In this document: positions 1 through 11,023 of the stretch, one piece after another
Layout of the letters: every line of letters starts with the position of its first letter
Numbering within the stretch: the stretch's first letter is position 1
From: Saccharomyces paradoxus
Lineage: Eukaryota > Ascomycota > Saccharomycetes > Saccharomycetales > Saccharomycetaceae
Length of the DNA stretch: 64,000 nucleotides
Assembly (NCBI RefSeq): GCF_002079055.1
Contig: NC_047496.1
Coordinates: 679,844 to 743,843, forward strand
Direction: 5' to 3'
The notes under the pieces: generated by a model
The model's input: only the letters and a program-made list of their open reading frames with translations
What the model was told of the DNA's origin: nothing
The model's database searches: none
Translations under genes and position numbers: made by a program

Positions 1-1
1 A

Positions 2-3000
2 GCGGAATTAGGCTATCATGAGTCCCGATTTTCAGAGAATCTAGTGATGCTAAATATGATTGAATTCCCGGATATAAAACCTGGTGATTTGGTAGAATTA
101 AAAACATATCATAAAAATCCATCTGCATCGAACGGAGATAAGAAAATTTATTTTATTGCAAAAGATTTTGACGAAGAGACCAAGAGAAGGGCAAAAACTT
201 CTAATGTTTCGATACTTTCGGGTCAATTGCAATCTCTGTTAGATTTGCCTTCTAGGTCTAGGATATGGATAAAATTGAAACCCAACAAAGCCGACTTACA
301 GGCTGATGTAGTAGAGTTCAATATCAAGGACTGCTTACTAAATAGAGGTGATATGTGGGTTTTGTCATCTAAGCTGGTAGATACATGTGTGTTTATGGAG
401 CAAAGGTTAGCATTTTTAGACTCTATCAGAGGTACTATTAAGGGAATTTATCGAAATGGTAAGAAAATTGTTTCTGGATATATTGGCGAACAAACAAGGA
501 TAATTTTTCGATCCGAATCTGCCAGGCTGATTTTTTTGATTCAGATTACTGATGAAATGTGGAACTTCGAAGAAACTGGTGAACAGTTATTTCAAAAAAT
601 GGTTAATTCATTTTTCCCGAAGATCTTTAAGAAATGGAAAGATATAGACACTCACCACACTATTACTATAGCTTTCGCTATATCAATGGACTTGTCTGAT
701 ACCTCATTTAAGGACTTAACGCCTGGCGAATCTTTGAAAAATTCGAAAGATTATTTTAGGATAGTCGTAGATCAAGTCAGTATTATCCATTGGGTCGATA
801 TTATGGAAACATTAAGAGAAGAATTTATGGAAATTAGGAAGGATTTATTAAACAAGCAAACGGATAAAGGTTACAGTGTGGCTAATGGAAGATTTTCGCC
901 TGTAATCAAGTCGAACTTTCTCGAATTGGTCAATTTTGCCACAACAATTTTAACCGATCCTTTTAAGCAATTGGACCTTAGACACACTACAACGCACGTC
1001 ATGATTATTTCGCCCGGATCAGGATTATTTGACGTTGATTATAGTTTACTGAGGCTAACAGGAAAAAAACTGCTTTCTCTTGAAATGACAATGGATTTGA
1101 TCTGTCTTTCAAAAGCTCCATTACACATCGTTCCACTTTTTAGGTACCGAGACTTCGAGAATAGACTTCACCATTGCGTACCGCTTTGGTTAAGTGTTTT
1201 CTTTTGGAATGATCATGCTAAAAAGAGTAACTCAGAATGGACTCCAAGATGTAAAATTTATGATCTACAAATGATGGGGATTACGGAAAATGAACTTATT
1301 CAGGAAGTAGATGTTGAATATTTGCAGCTGAACAAGAAAATCAAGTCATTGTCTGAATTTATGAATGATTACGACAAGAATGCCTTCGAGGTGAAAATTT
1401 TACCTGCTGGATCTAATACAAAACTACCTAATAAGCTAAATTCAAAGTTTGATACTGTATTTGAGGATGATGTTGTTGTGAGAGCCAAAAAGATCCCCGC
1501 AACAGCAACAACAACACACGGTAACACAAAATTTATATGGAGAGGTCCAAAAGTTGCCATTCCAGCTATAAAGGATGTTCAAAAACCAAATGTGATACCA
1601 GATCTATCAATAAAAACGATAGAAGCCTCTTTTTATGATGACTGTAATACTACAAATGATAAAATTAGCACTCCTATCACTTCTAACAACGACAATCTCG
1701 AAATAAATGACTCATTGGTCTCTGTGAGATCTACTGATAACCAAAACACATCTTTAGCGCTGGATTCGCTTAAAGGACTAAGCAAAAGGAACTCATTGAA
1801 AGATTTTACTCAAAGAGTCATTACAAAATTCATTTCCAACATAGACACAAGTAAAAATAAAGAAATAAAGGCAACGTTTGTTAGAGATGATGCAGATAAC
1901 TCGCCTTTGGGCTCAAATACACCGTTACCATCTTCTGAAAGTAAGATAAGTAACATAAAATTACAACAAAAAGGCTTGGCAGATTACAGCGTTATCAGTA
2001 ATGGTGGAAATTTGATAATCAAGAAAAACTTATCCATTTTTGGGCTCCCTGGTAAGGAAATTATAAGCGGATCACCCTCCTCATATTTAGGGTCATCACA
2101 TACCAGAACATCCTCCAAATTTTCCAGTATGTCTGACAAGGCTGCATTCATTACGGAAGGGCAAAAATTAAAACCTGACGGCTCGAACACTCATACCTTT
2201 GTAAAGCAATTTAAACATCCTATAAATGAAACCTGGGTGGATATCAAAAGTCCATCAATTCCGGTCAGTAACGAATTTGCCAACGAATTATTGCCTATAC
2301 GTTGGAAAGATGTATGGCCAAAATATGTTGCCAAAAAATATAGTAAGTGGAGATCTTTTACAACCCCGGCAGAATTACCAATCACTATTTCTGACTTCCC
2401 ATCTAAGGACGATTTTGAGAGGAACTTTATCTTTAGGAATCATTCGGTGACTTTAAATACGGATCGGGAACAGTATAACCAAACATACAAAGACCTACTA
2501 CGCGATATGATCTACATGCGATTGTTGACTGGCTTTCAAATCTGCGTGGGTCGACAAGTAGAAAAAATTGAACTCTCTAGGGAAAGTGGTGACAGTGAAA
2601 CTGTGGTGAACAAGTATTTAGACTTCAGTCAAAATAGTACGTTCAAGCTTTATCTAATGATCGACTCTGAAATACATAGAATAACATGCTCGTCGAGTGG
2701 AATTATTGACGTAGAAAGATATTTGAGGAATGATGAAACAAACTTGTTTGATCAAGTTCCTAGTTATATTCCGTTAGTTAAGACGAGATATGAAAGCACA
2801 TTTCGTGATGCTATGATTGATCCACTTCATGTTAAAAGGGAATCTTTGAACTGGAATCAAATTGATCAGGTTCTAGCAGGTTATGGTGATTACTTAATTG
2901 ATAGGAAATGGCACGGATTTCGAGCTAAATACGTGGTGTTGCCAACAGATATCCCCCCCAACACATATTCTATGGTCATCAATGGTAAAAGCGAAACCTT

Positions 3001-4447
3001 GAACCCTGAAGAAATTAGAGTCGAAGGGTTAAGGAGATTAATTGGCTCAATCACGAGATCAAGACTAAGAACAGAAAAGGAGAAAAAGGGAAGAAAAACT
3101 AAGAGAGAAGAAATACAGCCCGAAGTTATGTTCTACACTGGCCCACTTTACAACTTCATTAATGAGCAACAAACGTCTCTAGAAAGCTCGACTATAAATT
3201 TTAAAGATTCAATTTTTGTTAATGATAATAATTTCTTGAACAAAAATGTGGAGCTATCCAAGTTAGCGTATCAGATTCAACGCGGTGAAGATCGTATTAC
3301 TTTAGTCAACAGAAAATGGCACTGGAAAAAGCATGAAAAATGCTTTGTTGGCTCGGAGATGGTTAATTGGCTCATAAGAAACTTTTCTGATATAGATACT
3401 CGAGAAGATGCAATTAAATACGGGCAGAAGGTAATGAAAGAGGGACTATTTGTTCACGTTTTGAATAAGCACAATTTTTTGGACGGTCACTACTTCTATC
3501 AATTCTCACCCGAATACGCAATGGACACCAACAGACTAGAAAAAACAAATTCTCATCGCTCTACGTTATCCGATCCAAAGCAGATGTTGAGGAAAGTATC
3601 TTCCGGCAGCTCAAATGATCCAGGCGCAATGACCCCTTTTTCTTCAGTAATACCTGCGATGAGCGCTTCGAACACTTCGGTTGCTGACGCCAAAGAACCG
3701 TCGCGCCCTATCTTGATGCTCAGCAACTCCCTTGTTATTGATGTAGATCCCGCGGGAAAATCCTCGAAGCAAGAATCGTGTACTGTTCATTATGATAGGG
3801 TTCATAACCCAGACCACTGTTTTCACATAAGATTGGAGTGGTTGACCACCACCCCAAAATTGATTGATGATTTGGTTGGCAACTGGTCAAGGTTGTGCGA
3901 AAGGTACGGTTTGAAAATGATTGAAATTCCTTGGGAAGAGCTTTGTACTATCCCTTCAGTTAACCCATTTCACTCTTTTGTTGAAATTAAGTTAGCTATC
4001 AATCCTTGGGAAGATCCTGAATTCAAGGATAGGGAGCTTTTCGCTAAAAGCAAGTTCTACTATCACGTCTATCTTCTGAAGGCATCTGGGTTTTTATTAG
4101 ACAACAGGGCATCCAAATTTTTACAAAACCAAGATATAGAGTTTGATATCATGTATTCATGGGGAAAACCGCAGTTCAAATATGTTCAATATATTCATCA
4201 TACCGGTGCTTACGTCGCAGAACTGAGGGAAAATGGCTGCCTATTTTTAGCCCCTAACAACATTTATATATCCAGAGTAAATCCAGGAAACATAATCGGG
4301 AAAATTCATTCCGCTTCTAGCTCTGCATTAGATGCTCAAAAAGTGATTCTGAATTTCAAATCAACTTGCTTGGACTACCGAAAACTAAGATCAATCTTCC
4401 TGGACGCAAAGGAAATGTGGATTACAGGAAAAATTGTGGAAGACTAA
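2..4447 (+). CDS. IML1: Iml1, SEACIT GAP subunit (5' end outside window)
   Basis: Iml1 is the catalytic-side subunit of SEACIT (GATOR1 in animals), which with Npr2 and Npr3 acts as a GAP on the Gtr1 GTPase at the vacuole and restrains TORC1 when amino acids are short. The frame is open from base 2 to the stop at 4447 (1,481 residues seen). The family member I recall is about 1,584 residues, so about 100 N-terminal residues lie left of the window and no start can be given. A DEP domain is visible around bases 3262-3510 (the RKWHWKKHEKCFVGSEMV segment). A long low-complexity Ser/Asn/Thr linker covers roughly bases 1640-2200, and the conserved C-terminal DEPDC5-like domain follows base 3780. Identification is by whole-protein recognition and by the neighbour HOM6. 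No frame break is seen. Confidence 0.95.
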   Translation, partial: AELGYHESRFSENLVMLNMIEFPDIKPGDLVELKTYHKNPSASNGDKKIYFIAKDFDEETKRRAKTSNVSILSGQLQSLLDLPSRSRIWIKLKPNKADLQADVVEFNIKDCLLNRGDMWVLSSKLVDTCVFMEQRLAFLDSIRGTIKGIYRNGKKIVSGYIGEQTRIIFRSESARLIFLIQITDEMWNFEETGEQLFQKMVNSFFPKIFKKWKDIDTHHTITIAFAISMDLSDTSFKDLTPGESLKNSKDYFRIVVDQVSIIHWVDIMETLREEFMEIRKDLLNKQTDKGYSVANGRFSPVIKSNFLELVNFATTILTDPFKQLDLRHTTTHVMIISPGSGLFDVDYSLLRLTGKKLLSLEMTMDLICLSKAPLHIVPLFRYRDFENRLHHCVPLWLSVFFWNDHAKKSNSEWTPRCKIYDLQMMGITENELIQEVDVEYLQLNKKIKSLSEFMNDYDKNAFEVKILPAGSNTKLPNKLNSKFDTVFEDDVVVRAKKIPATATTTHGNTKFIWRGPKVAIPAIKDVQKPNVIPDLSIKTIEASFYDDCNTTNDKISTPITSNNDNLEINDSLVSVRSTDNQNTSLALDSLKGLSKRNSLKDFTQRVITKFISNIDTSKNKEIKATFVRDDADNSPLGSNTPLPSSESKISNIKLQQKGLADYSVISNGGNLIIKKNLSIFGLPGKEIISGSPSSYLGSSHTRTSSKFSSMSDKAAFITEGQKLKPDGSNTHTFVKQFKHPINETWVDIKSPSIPVSNEFANELLPIRWKDVWPKYVAKKYSKWRSFTTPAELPITISDFPSKDDFERNFIFRNHSVTLNTDREQYNQTYKDLLRDMIYMRLLTGFQICVGRQVEKIELSRESGDSETVVNKYLDFSQNSTFKLYLMIDSEIHRITCSSSGIIDVERYLRNDETNLFDQVPSYIPLVKTRYESTFRDAMIDPLHVKRESLNWNQIDQVLAGYGDYLIDRKWHGFRAKYVVLPTDIPPNTYSMVINGKSETLNPEEIRVEGLRRLIGSITRSRLRTEKEKKGRKTKREEIQPEVMFYTGPLYNFINEQQTSLESSTINFKDSIFVNDNNFLNKNVELSKLAYQIQRGEDRITLVNRKWHWKKHEKCFVGSEMVNWLIRNFSDIDTREDAIKYGQKVMKEGLFVHVLNKHNFLDGHYFYQFSPEYAMDTNRLEKTNSHRSTLSDPKQMLRKVSSGSSNDPGAMTPFSSVIPAMSASNTSVADAKEPSRPILMLSNSLVIDVDPAGKSSKQESCTVHYDRVHNPDHCFHIRLEWLTTTPKLIDDLVGNWSRLCERYGLKMIEIPWEELCTIPSVNPFHSFVEIKLAINPWEDPEFKDRELFAKSKFYYHVYLLKASGFLLDNRASKFLQNQDIEFDIMYSWGKPQFKYVQYIHHTGAYVAELRENGCLFLAPNNIYISRVNPGNIIGKIHSASSSALDAQKVILNFKSTCLDYRKLRSIFLDAKEMWITGKIVED

Positions 4448-4567
4448 ACGGCCCCGTGACGTGAATGGATCTCACAAAGCAAATAATATTCGAACATGGA
4501 TAGTAGAGCATTATGTTATCTCTTTATATATAAATATACACATGTATTTATATATTTGTTTACTGAT

Positions 4568-5647
4568 CTAAAGTCTTTGAGCAATCTTGATAACATCACC
4601 CAAGACACCAGCGGCAGTAACGGCAGCACCAGCACCAGCACCTTGAATAACAACAGGATTGGTGTAACGTTTAGTTTTGATGGAGATAACGTTGTCTGAT
4701 CCTTTTAATGATGCAAATGGGTGTGAGTAATCGTACTTTTCAATTCCTACGGACACTGATTTGCTAGCAACATCAACTTTACCAATGAATCTCAATACCT
4801 TATTTTCAGCAGCGGCTTCCTTCTTCAATTGAGTCAAATCTTTATCATAATCAGATAATTTTTCCAAAAATTCATCGGCAGACTTGACAGATTCCAACGG
4901 TTTTGGAATCAAAGACTGGACTGGGAAAGAAGTTGGAGATTCAACTTCTACACCGGATATCCTACCAACAATGGTAACCTTTCTAGCAACATCCAACCCA
5001 TTCAAATCATCTCTTGGGTCTGGTTCAGTGTAACCCAATTTTTTAGCAACTTTGACAATATCAGAAAATTTGACGTCGTTAGCTTCGCTAGTAGAGAATT
5101 CGTTAAAAATATAGGATAGAGTACCAGAGAAGATACCTTCAATTTTTTCAACTTCGTCACCGGTTTGAATAATTTCTCTCAAGAAACTAATAATAGGCAA
5201 ACCAGCACCGACGGTGGCTTCATGATAGACGAAACCGTTGGTTGGCTTGTTTGAGAAAAGAGCCTTCCAAGTAGCCAAATCAGAGGAAAAGGCCTTCTTG
5301 TTTGGAGTAGCAATGGAAATACCATTTTCGACAAACTTGGTGTAAAAACCAGCAATGTAGGCGCTGGAAGTGTTATCAACCAAAATGACTGGCTTAGGTG
5401 AAGTTTTCAAATGAGAAATCAGATCGTCCAGTGGCAACGTTTTGGTAGTGGAAGCTGCCAAAGCAGCCTTCCAATCGGAACCAACATTCAATGGAGAAAA
5501 ATCCTTAGAGATCAAAGAACGCTCGGCCTCAGCCAAAAGTACTAGATTGTAAGTAATAGTAGACTTCATGGCCAACAATTGATCCAAGAAAGATGAACCA
5601 ACAACACCGGCACCGATAACGGCAACATTAACAACTTTAGTGGTCAT
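4568..5647 (-). CDS. HOM6: Homoserine dehydrogenase
   Basis: Cytosolic enzyme that reduces aspartate-semialdehyde to homoserine with NAD(P)H, the branch step toward threonine, methionine and isoleucine. The protein has 359 residues, the usual length. It shows an N-terminal dinucleotide-binding glycine motif (GAGVVGSSF, residues 12-20), the Thr-Pro-Asn-Lys substrate region near residue 114, and catalytic Asp219 and Lys223 in the PRDDLNGLDVARK segment. It is tandem with HIR3, whose stop lies 216 bp upstream. That short interval holds a TCACGTGA palindrome and a TGAGTAA sequence one base from a Gcn4 site, in keeping with general amino-acid control. About seven residues differ from the S. cerevisiae protein I recall. 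It converges on IML1 with a 120-bp gap. Confidence 0.97.
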   Translation of the reverse strand: MTTKVVNVAVIGAGVVGSSFLDQLLAMKSTITYNLVLLAEAERSLISKDFSPLNVGSDWKAALAASTTKTLPLDDLISHLKTSPKPVILVDNTSSAYIAGFYTKFVENGISIATPNKKAFSSDLATWKALFSNKPTNGFVYHEATVGAGLPIISFLREIIQTGDEVEKIEGIFSGTLSYIFNEFSTSEANDVKFSDIVKVAKKLGYTEPDPRDDLNGLDVARKVTIVGRISGVEVESPTSFPVQSLIPKPLESVKSADEFLEKLSDYDKDLTQLKKEAAAENKVLRFIGKVDVASKSVSVGIEKYDYSHPFASLKGSDNVISIKTKRYTNPVVIQGAGAGAAVTAAGVLGDVIKIAQRL

Positions 5648-5862
5648 TTTTTATTTATTTGATTGATGATACTACCTGCTTTCTCAAAACAAGCCTCAAC
5701 AGGAAAAATCAGCTTCAATTGTCCATCACTAACCGCAATATTTACATATTCTTTATACATTTTCGTTCCATCCACCAAACCGAACCTTACCACCAGGGCA
5801 CACTTCTTCCAAAACCTTGTCATCAACACATCCGTGCACCTCTATGAGTAAGATCGAAAAAC

Positions 5863-5870
5863 TCACGTGA
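5863..5870. promoter_or_regulatory. TCACGTGA palindrome (Cbf1-type E-box) upstream of HOM6
   Basis: The 8-bp perfect palindrome lies 216 bp before the HOM6 start and also contains the HIR3 stop codon (the first three bases, read on the minus strand, are TGA). CACGTG is the core bound by Cbf1 and Pho4. Cbf1 control of methionine-pathway genes is established; use of this copy is inferred from position only. Confidence 0.45.
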
Positions 5871-8800
5871 TCTTATCCACTAATAGTCTCACTCTATCGA
5901 AGACTTCCTTCTTTGTAACACGTTTCTTTATTGCACTTGCCTTGGAAGTAGAGTCTGGAGTGCTCTTTGATGTCACAGAACCTGAAGATGGTGGTACTGG
6001 ACTGCCCTCATCGTTCGCGTCTGTGAGAGATTGATGCTGTCGAGCTAAGGGAAAATAGAGATACTCGAAATAAATGCCCAAGCAGACGCTGTCAAAGGCA
6101 ATCCCGCTATGCCCCTTCTTCAGCTGAAATGCAAGTTTTAACCCAGAAGATATTTCTTCGGGGTGCTTGCCTTGATCGAAAACTCGGTTTAGTTGTTCAC
6201 TAATCTTCAGAAAATCTTGGTAGTTAAGTGTGGGAAGGATCTGCTCCACATAGCTCTTGTCTTGTAATTGCAACTTAATTTTGGCACTTTGCGTATACAC
6301 GTTAATGGCACGTTCTAAAAGCTCGTTTATGTTCACCGTTCCAGAACCGAAACGCCTTAGCTTTTTTATAACAAGACCTGTTGTATTGAAATCTTTTATG
6401 GCGAAAAGCAAATCCAAATACAAAACCAGATACTGATACGTATAGATGAAATGCTTCCCTGGCCTTTCAAAATCTGGTTTCCATATATTGACCAAGTTTT
6501 TGTTTATGCTTTTTGCGGATATTAAGCTATCCATCTCTTTCAAAGCGCCGTCCACATCACCAAAATCGTCAAACAATATGCGTGCTATTCTGTAACGAGG
6601 TCTATGCTGCCATTTTTTCTTGTCTACAGATAGTAAGTGGTGAAGTAGTCTTATGATCTTGTCAAAAAAAACTTTTTCTTGGTAATCCCATGCAAGACCT
6701 TCGTCGTTAAGCCAAAATTCTCCTTGTTCCTGAAAAAATTGGTTATCTTTTGACAGTAAAGCAAAAGCTTCATTAACACCTATGACGCCTCTCTTTACCC
6801 ACTTGTAACAGGCATTAACTAATAGATAATGAGGTTCTATGATTGGATCTTTAGCAGGGGATGACTCATACGCTATTTGGCAACTTTGAATAATATACCT
6901 AGCGACTAGTTTACAATTGTTCCCGTAATCTGTTTTGAAAAAAAACTTAGCCAGGCTGTAAAAGCTAGACCAGTTTAACACGAATGCATCGTCTTGTAAC
7001 TTGATATCGCCAGATAGAGAACAAGCTTTATTGAAACACAAAAATATACTTTGCTCGATGTTAAAATCTGAGATTGTAGTGATTTTCTTTGTTTTTTCCA
7101 TTACTACCTCCCCAGTCTCAGACAATCTCATTGTATTTTCAGCGCAACTTTTCCAGCTAAAACAGAGTTTATTCATGGGATTAAAGCAACCGCTAATAAG
7201 CATAGACCCTAAATCATCTAATGCTTCCAATATAATCTTTTTATCGTCAATGGTTCGACCTGACTTACTATAATAAATGGAAATGGCCATTAAATAGCAC
7301 AGTATTGCCTTTCGTTGTGTCAGAGCAATAACGTCTTTTTTCTCAGGGACCGTGATCTTATCTGAAGTCCAAATCAAATCATCTTCAACTATATAACTGT
7401 AGCACTTTCCGAGTAGTATCCAGCTTTCAAAACGGTTCGTGTTGTATATAATATCATTCTTTAACATTCTGATAATGGAGTCTAATTCAGAAGGTCTTGC
7501 TTGCATAGACTTCTTTCTCATTTTGTACAAACCCAAGGACTGTAAGCTGGATACATAGAACAAACCAGCTGTCATACCTTGTTGTAACTCGTCGTGCGGC
7601 GTAGTTAAATACAAGCTTGTAGCACCAGAAAATGCATGCTTCAACAAATCCGCCGTTATTGGCCTTGATAAATATTCATTTAATAGAAATGAGTTTCTAG
7701 ATATGATGTGATTATCCAGTGTTGATGGGTCACCAATTTTTTCTATAATATTATCCATGATCTGCTTTAGAGTGGTCTTTGACGACGAAAGGTAAGGATT
7801 CTTGTTTTGATACTGTAATTTGATTAGGTAAGTTCCTAAAGGCAAAGAGTGTATCTTTTCCATCTCTACCGCTTTTGTGTCATGCAAATCAGGGCTAAAG
7901 TTATCACTAGCTATCGTGTAATGGTATCTACACCATAGTATTTGCTTCAACTGTAAAAATGAATCATTGTTAATGAACTGGCACAGCAGTTTTTCAGCTA
8001 AATCTAGAAACTTGCCATTTGATGCATCACAAAAATGAAAATATCCAAAAAGAGTATGTAAAGACCAAATCACTTCCGTTGTTTCAATACCTTGTTCAGC
8101 AGGTGTTCTACACTTTGCCTGAATATCATAATAATAAAGTATCAATGTCGCTAGATCTATCATTATGTCCTTCATTTTTCCTGATGATTTCGAAGCCCTC
8201 TTGAAAAACGACTTATTAGAGACGTCGTTAGCTGCAGAGCTTTCATAGAAAAGAACGGTGTAAAAGAAGAAGAACGTTTGCAGTAGCTTTTCAAACATAC
8301 GGTCCTCTAACATGAAATCGCTACCTTCCCATCTATTTGAGTTTAAAATCTTGATCAGTTGGCTCGAGAAATAGCCGATTGCCGTCAGCACTGTCAATAA
8401 CATTTGGTGCCTTGCATGCGGGTTCGATTCCTTGTAGATAGGTGACGTTAATGCGCCCTTCATAAAATCAAGCACGTGAAAATAAATTCTTTGAACATCC
8501 TGTATACTGGATTTTTTAACATATGATGAAAAGAGAACTCCCCAGAGTCTAATTTTCAGTAGGAATGGCGAGTTGAAGATGAAGGAAACCATTTCCTCAT
8601 CAATAGTTGACTGATTGGTTGAAGGATATAATATATGTAAAAGGACTCGTTCTAGGGTTTCTAGATGATTTTCTGAATGACTGTCAGAGTTTGCGTCTTC
8701 GGAGATATCTTCAACTGTTATGTTTTGTATTATTCTTATTTTCCTTTTCTGGGATTGGACAGTGTTTAGGTTTAATGCCGGTATATGACGGTAATTTGGA

Positions 8801-10809
8801 TATGCAATGTCTAAAGAAGAATCTGAGTCCTTTATGGTATTTTCTAAAGATGTTAACGTTTCAGAAAGCCTGCTATCAACGATATCACAGGTATATTGCA
8901 AGAAACAGTAATGCGTCCAATGAAAATGCACATAAAGTTTTGTATCTTTTTCCTCTGCAATTTGTTCTAGTAGAGTGTGCCATGATCTTATTCTTTTCTC
9001 GACTTTGTTTCTTTGGCTTTTTAGGTCTGCTGACTTGTGTCCTTGAATCCGCTTATTTGTAATTTCCTCCACAATATTTCCTAAATGGTTAACAAGCAGT
9101 TCGTAAATCGACAAAGCTAAATATTTGCATTTCTTTTTGTTTTTGTCAATAAGCGCAAAAACGTTTGACTCGATTCCAAAAACAAACCATAAAACATTTT
9201 TTAGAAGCTGAGGCTCCCAAAGGTAGTCTATGATGAGACGTCTTTCATTTCCTTCATCATAAGTTCCAAGTAACTTGAATAATAATTTCAAACGCACTTG
9301 ATGAAAGTGAAGATTGCCTGTATTCACTTCGGAAATAAAAGATCTGATGTGTTCCGAGTCCAGGTCACTTAAATATCTAGGAAAGCTCTCTTTATCGTCG
9401 AACGCATTAGATTTCAAGAGTGCGTTTAGTTGGAATAATTCCTCATTTTCGTTAGAACCACTGGATAGGTAGTCGTTTTGGTTAAAAATATCAGTATATC
9501 TACTACTCCAAGATTTCAAACATTCATAGAGATCAGTATAGGGAATGAATTTCTCGGGTTGTTTACCACCAGGGCCCATGATAAACTTGGAGGAAAATGT
9601 TTCAAAATCACAAAAGGGTAGAATATGGACATACGACAATAACGTGTTGAACTCAGCAAAAAATTTCTTATGAACATCCATAACAAGCTCTTTTGTGTTT
9701 TCTTGTTCTCTTTCTTTGAAACGTTTACTACTTCTCTGAAGAGGCTTCGTGGTATCGACATGTTCATCGAGTCTCTTAATGGGTCTTGCTTCTTCATCAG
9801 CTTGGATTTCCAATGGTGCTAAATTTCCACTCTTATCGTCCGCTCGTACACCCTCTTTATCTTGCTCCTCTTCTTGCCGTTCGAAGTCTTTGTCTAAAGA
9901 TGGTGTATTATTAATTGGTTCGGATAATTCAAACTTAACCGCCTCGATAGGTTCTTCAATTTCGTTATACGGATCCAAATACCTACCGATAAGAGATGAT
10001 ATTTTAAAGCTGGGTAGTAAGTTTTTTAAGGCCTTTGCAACTTCATCCCATGATTCTTCATTCAGTGTGACATTAAATACGTCCAGCTTCTTCATAATCT
10101 CTTCGTCTTGCTTTTTCATTTCTGATATTCTGGAAAGAATTGGACCAAAAGCTAATGGCTCCGGCTTAATATCCTTGTACTTCTCCAAATGATATCTCTC
10201 AAAGATAGTGTTATCTGATAAGTTGGGGACTAGTAGTTTATTCGTGAGGTCTATGTAGTTATTCATCATCAGAGTCAAATCGTTCAAAAGAAATTTACGG
10301 TGTCGGCCCAACAAAAGTGATAGATTCTCCTCTTTAGTGAATTCATACTCTGAAATTAAACGTTCTAATTTGACACTATTGAAGCTCTTGAAAATGCGAG
10401 CCAGTAAGTCTGTAACTGCAAAATCAGCATCGCTATGTTGAATAGACTCAACCAAGTTCTCAACTGCTTTTAAAATGCAATTAACTAATTCCTGTGAGTT
10501 CAAACTTTCATAATAATTCTCCAAATATAGATGATAGTACATCCCTCTGTTCCTATAACATAAATATCGGAGATTATCTAACGTAGGAGAGGAATTGCGG
10601 TACATACCCCACCTATCAGGCTTAACGACATCAATTTGAAAGAGCTCTTGAAACTTGCTGTCCGACTTTTCGAAGTCCTTGTTCTTTAGATCAATTAGAG
10701 CGTCCTGTAGAATATTAAAACTCTGTTCGATTTGGAGCTCCCTCGAGTGTTCCTCTGCCTCGTACTGTTCACCTTCGATGTTTGAATTGAGAGCGTTGAA
10801 CATAGACAT
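5863..10809 (-). CDS. HIR3: Hir3, HIR histone chaperone subunit
   Basis: Hir3 is the large scaffold subunit of the Hir1-Hir2-Hir3-Hpc2 complex, which deposits H3-H4 independently of replication and represses histone genes outside S phase. The animal counterpart is cabin-1. The uninterrupted frame of 1,648 residues matches the length I recall. The N-terminal third looks helical and TPR-like; an acidic, Lys/Glu-rich linker lies around residues 310-370 (bases 9,700-9,880); the C terminus ends in a Ser/Thr/Pro-rich stretch and a basic KKRVTKKEVFDR tail. No enzymatic motif is expected or seen. Identification rests on length, the sequence as remembered and synteny between HOM6 and IPA1. It is divergent from IPA1 with a 214-bp shared promoter. 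Confidence 0.95.
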   Translation of the reverse strand: MSMFNALNSNIEGEQYEAEEHSRELQIEQSFNILQDALIDLKNKDFEKSDSKFQELFQIDVVKPDRWGMYRNSSPTLDNLRYLCYRNRGMYYHLYLENYYESLNSQELVNCILKAVENLVESIQHSDADFAVTDLLARIFKSFNSVKLERLISEYEFTKEENLSLLLGRHRKFLLNDLTLMMNNYIDLTNKLLVPNLSDNTIFERYHLEKYKDIKPEPLAFGPILSRISEMKKQDEEIMKKLDVFNVTLNEESWDEVAKALKNLLPSFKISSLIGRYLDPYNEIEEPIEAVKFELSEPINNTPSLDKDFERQEEEQDKEGVRADDKSGNLAPLEIQADEEARPIKRLDEHVDTTKPLQRSSKRFKEREQENTKELVMDVHKKFFAEFNTLLSYVHILPFCDFETFSSKFIMGPGGKQPEKFIPYTDLYECLKSWSSRYTDIFNQNDYLSSGSNENEELFQLNALLKSNAFDDKESFPRYLSDLDSEHIRSFISEVNTGNLHFHQVRLKLLFKLLGTYDEGNERRLIIDYLWEPQLLKNVLWFVFGIESNVFALIDKNKKKCKYLALSIYELLVNHLGNIVEEITNKRIQGHKSADLKSQRNKVEKRIRSWHTLLEQIAEEKDTKLYVHFHWTHYCFLQYTCDIVDSRLSETLTSLENTIKDSDSSLDIAYPNYRHIPALNLNTVQSQKRKIRIIQNITVEDISEDANSDSHSENHLETLERVLLHILYPSTNQSTIDEEMVSFIFNSPFLLKIRLWGVLFSSYVKKSSIQDVQRIYFHVLDFMKGALTSPIYKESNPHARHQMLLTVLTAIGYFSSQLIKILNSNRWEGSDFMLEDRMFEKLLQTFFFFYTVLFYESSAANDVSNKSFFKRASKSSGKMKDIMIDLATLILYYYDIQAKCRTPAEQGIETTEVIWSLHTLFGYFHFCDASNGKFLDLAEKLLCQFINNDSFLQLKQILWCRYHYTIASDNFSPDLHDTKAVEMEKIHSLPLGTYLIKLQYQNKNPYLSSSKTTLKQIMDNIIEKIGDPSTLDNHIISRNSFLLNEYLSRPITADLLKHAFSGATSLYLTTPHDELQQGMTAGLFYVSSLQSLGLYKMRKKSMQARPSELDSIIRMLKNDIIYNTNRFESWILLGKCYSYIVEDDLIWTSDKITVPEKKDVIALTQRKAILCYLMAISIYYSKSGRTIDDKKIILEALDDLGSMLISGCFNPMNKLCFSWKSCAENTMRLSETGEVVMEKTKKITTISDFNIEQSIFLCFNKACSLSGDIKLQDDAFVLNWSSFYSLAKFFFKTDYGNNCKLVARYIIQSCQIAYESSPAKDPIIEPHYLLVNACYKWVKRGVIGVNEAFALLSKDNQFFQEQGEFWLNDEGLAWDYQEKVFFDKIIRLLHHLLSVDKKKWQHRPRYRIARILFDDFGDVDGALKEMDSLISAKSINKNLVNIWKPDFERPGKHFIYTYQYLVLYLDLLFAIKDFNTTGLVIKKLRRFGSGTVNINELLERAINVYTQSAKIKLQLQDKSYVEQILPTLNYQDFLKISEQLNRVFDQGKHPEEISSGLKLAFQLKKGHSGIAFDSVCLGIYFEYLYFPLARQHQSLTDANDEGSPVPPSSGSVTSKSTPDSTSKASAIKKRVTKKEVFDRVRLLVDKIT

Positions 10810-11023
10810 GGTAAGCTTTATCTATACTATGCGATGGGGTTCCAACTCCTGAAAGTGCCTTTATGGACTTGCCTCACTGCCGTCTATTTGTGTTTCTACT
10901 CTTATTTAACGTAAATAATCTAATAAAATAATTTCGCGATGGTATATAACAATAAGCTATTAATGCCAAAATGAAGAAAAGAAGAAATCCAAAAAGGCGA
11001 AGAAAGAGACAAATGCAAGGGCG

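Noticed and set aside
8405-8435. GGGTTCGATTCC, resembling a tRNA B box
   Set aside because: Lies inside HIR3 coding sequence with no A box or cloverleaf.
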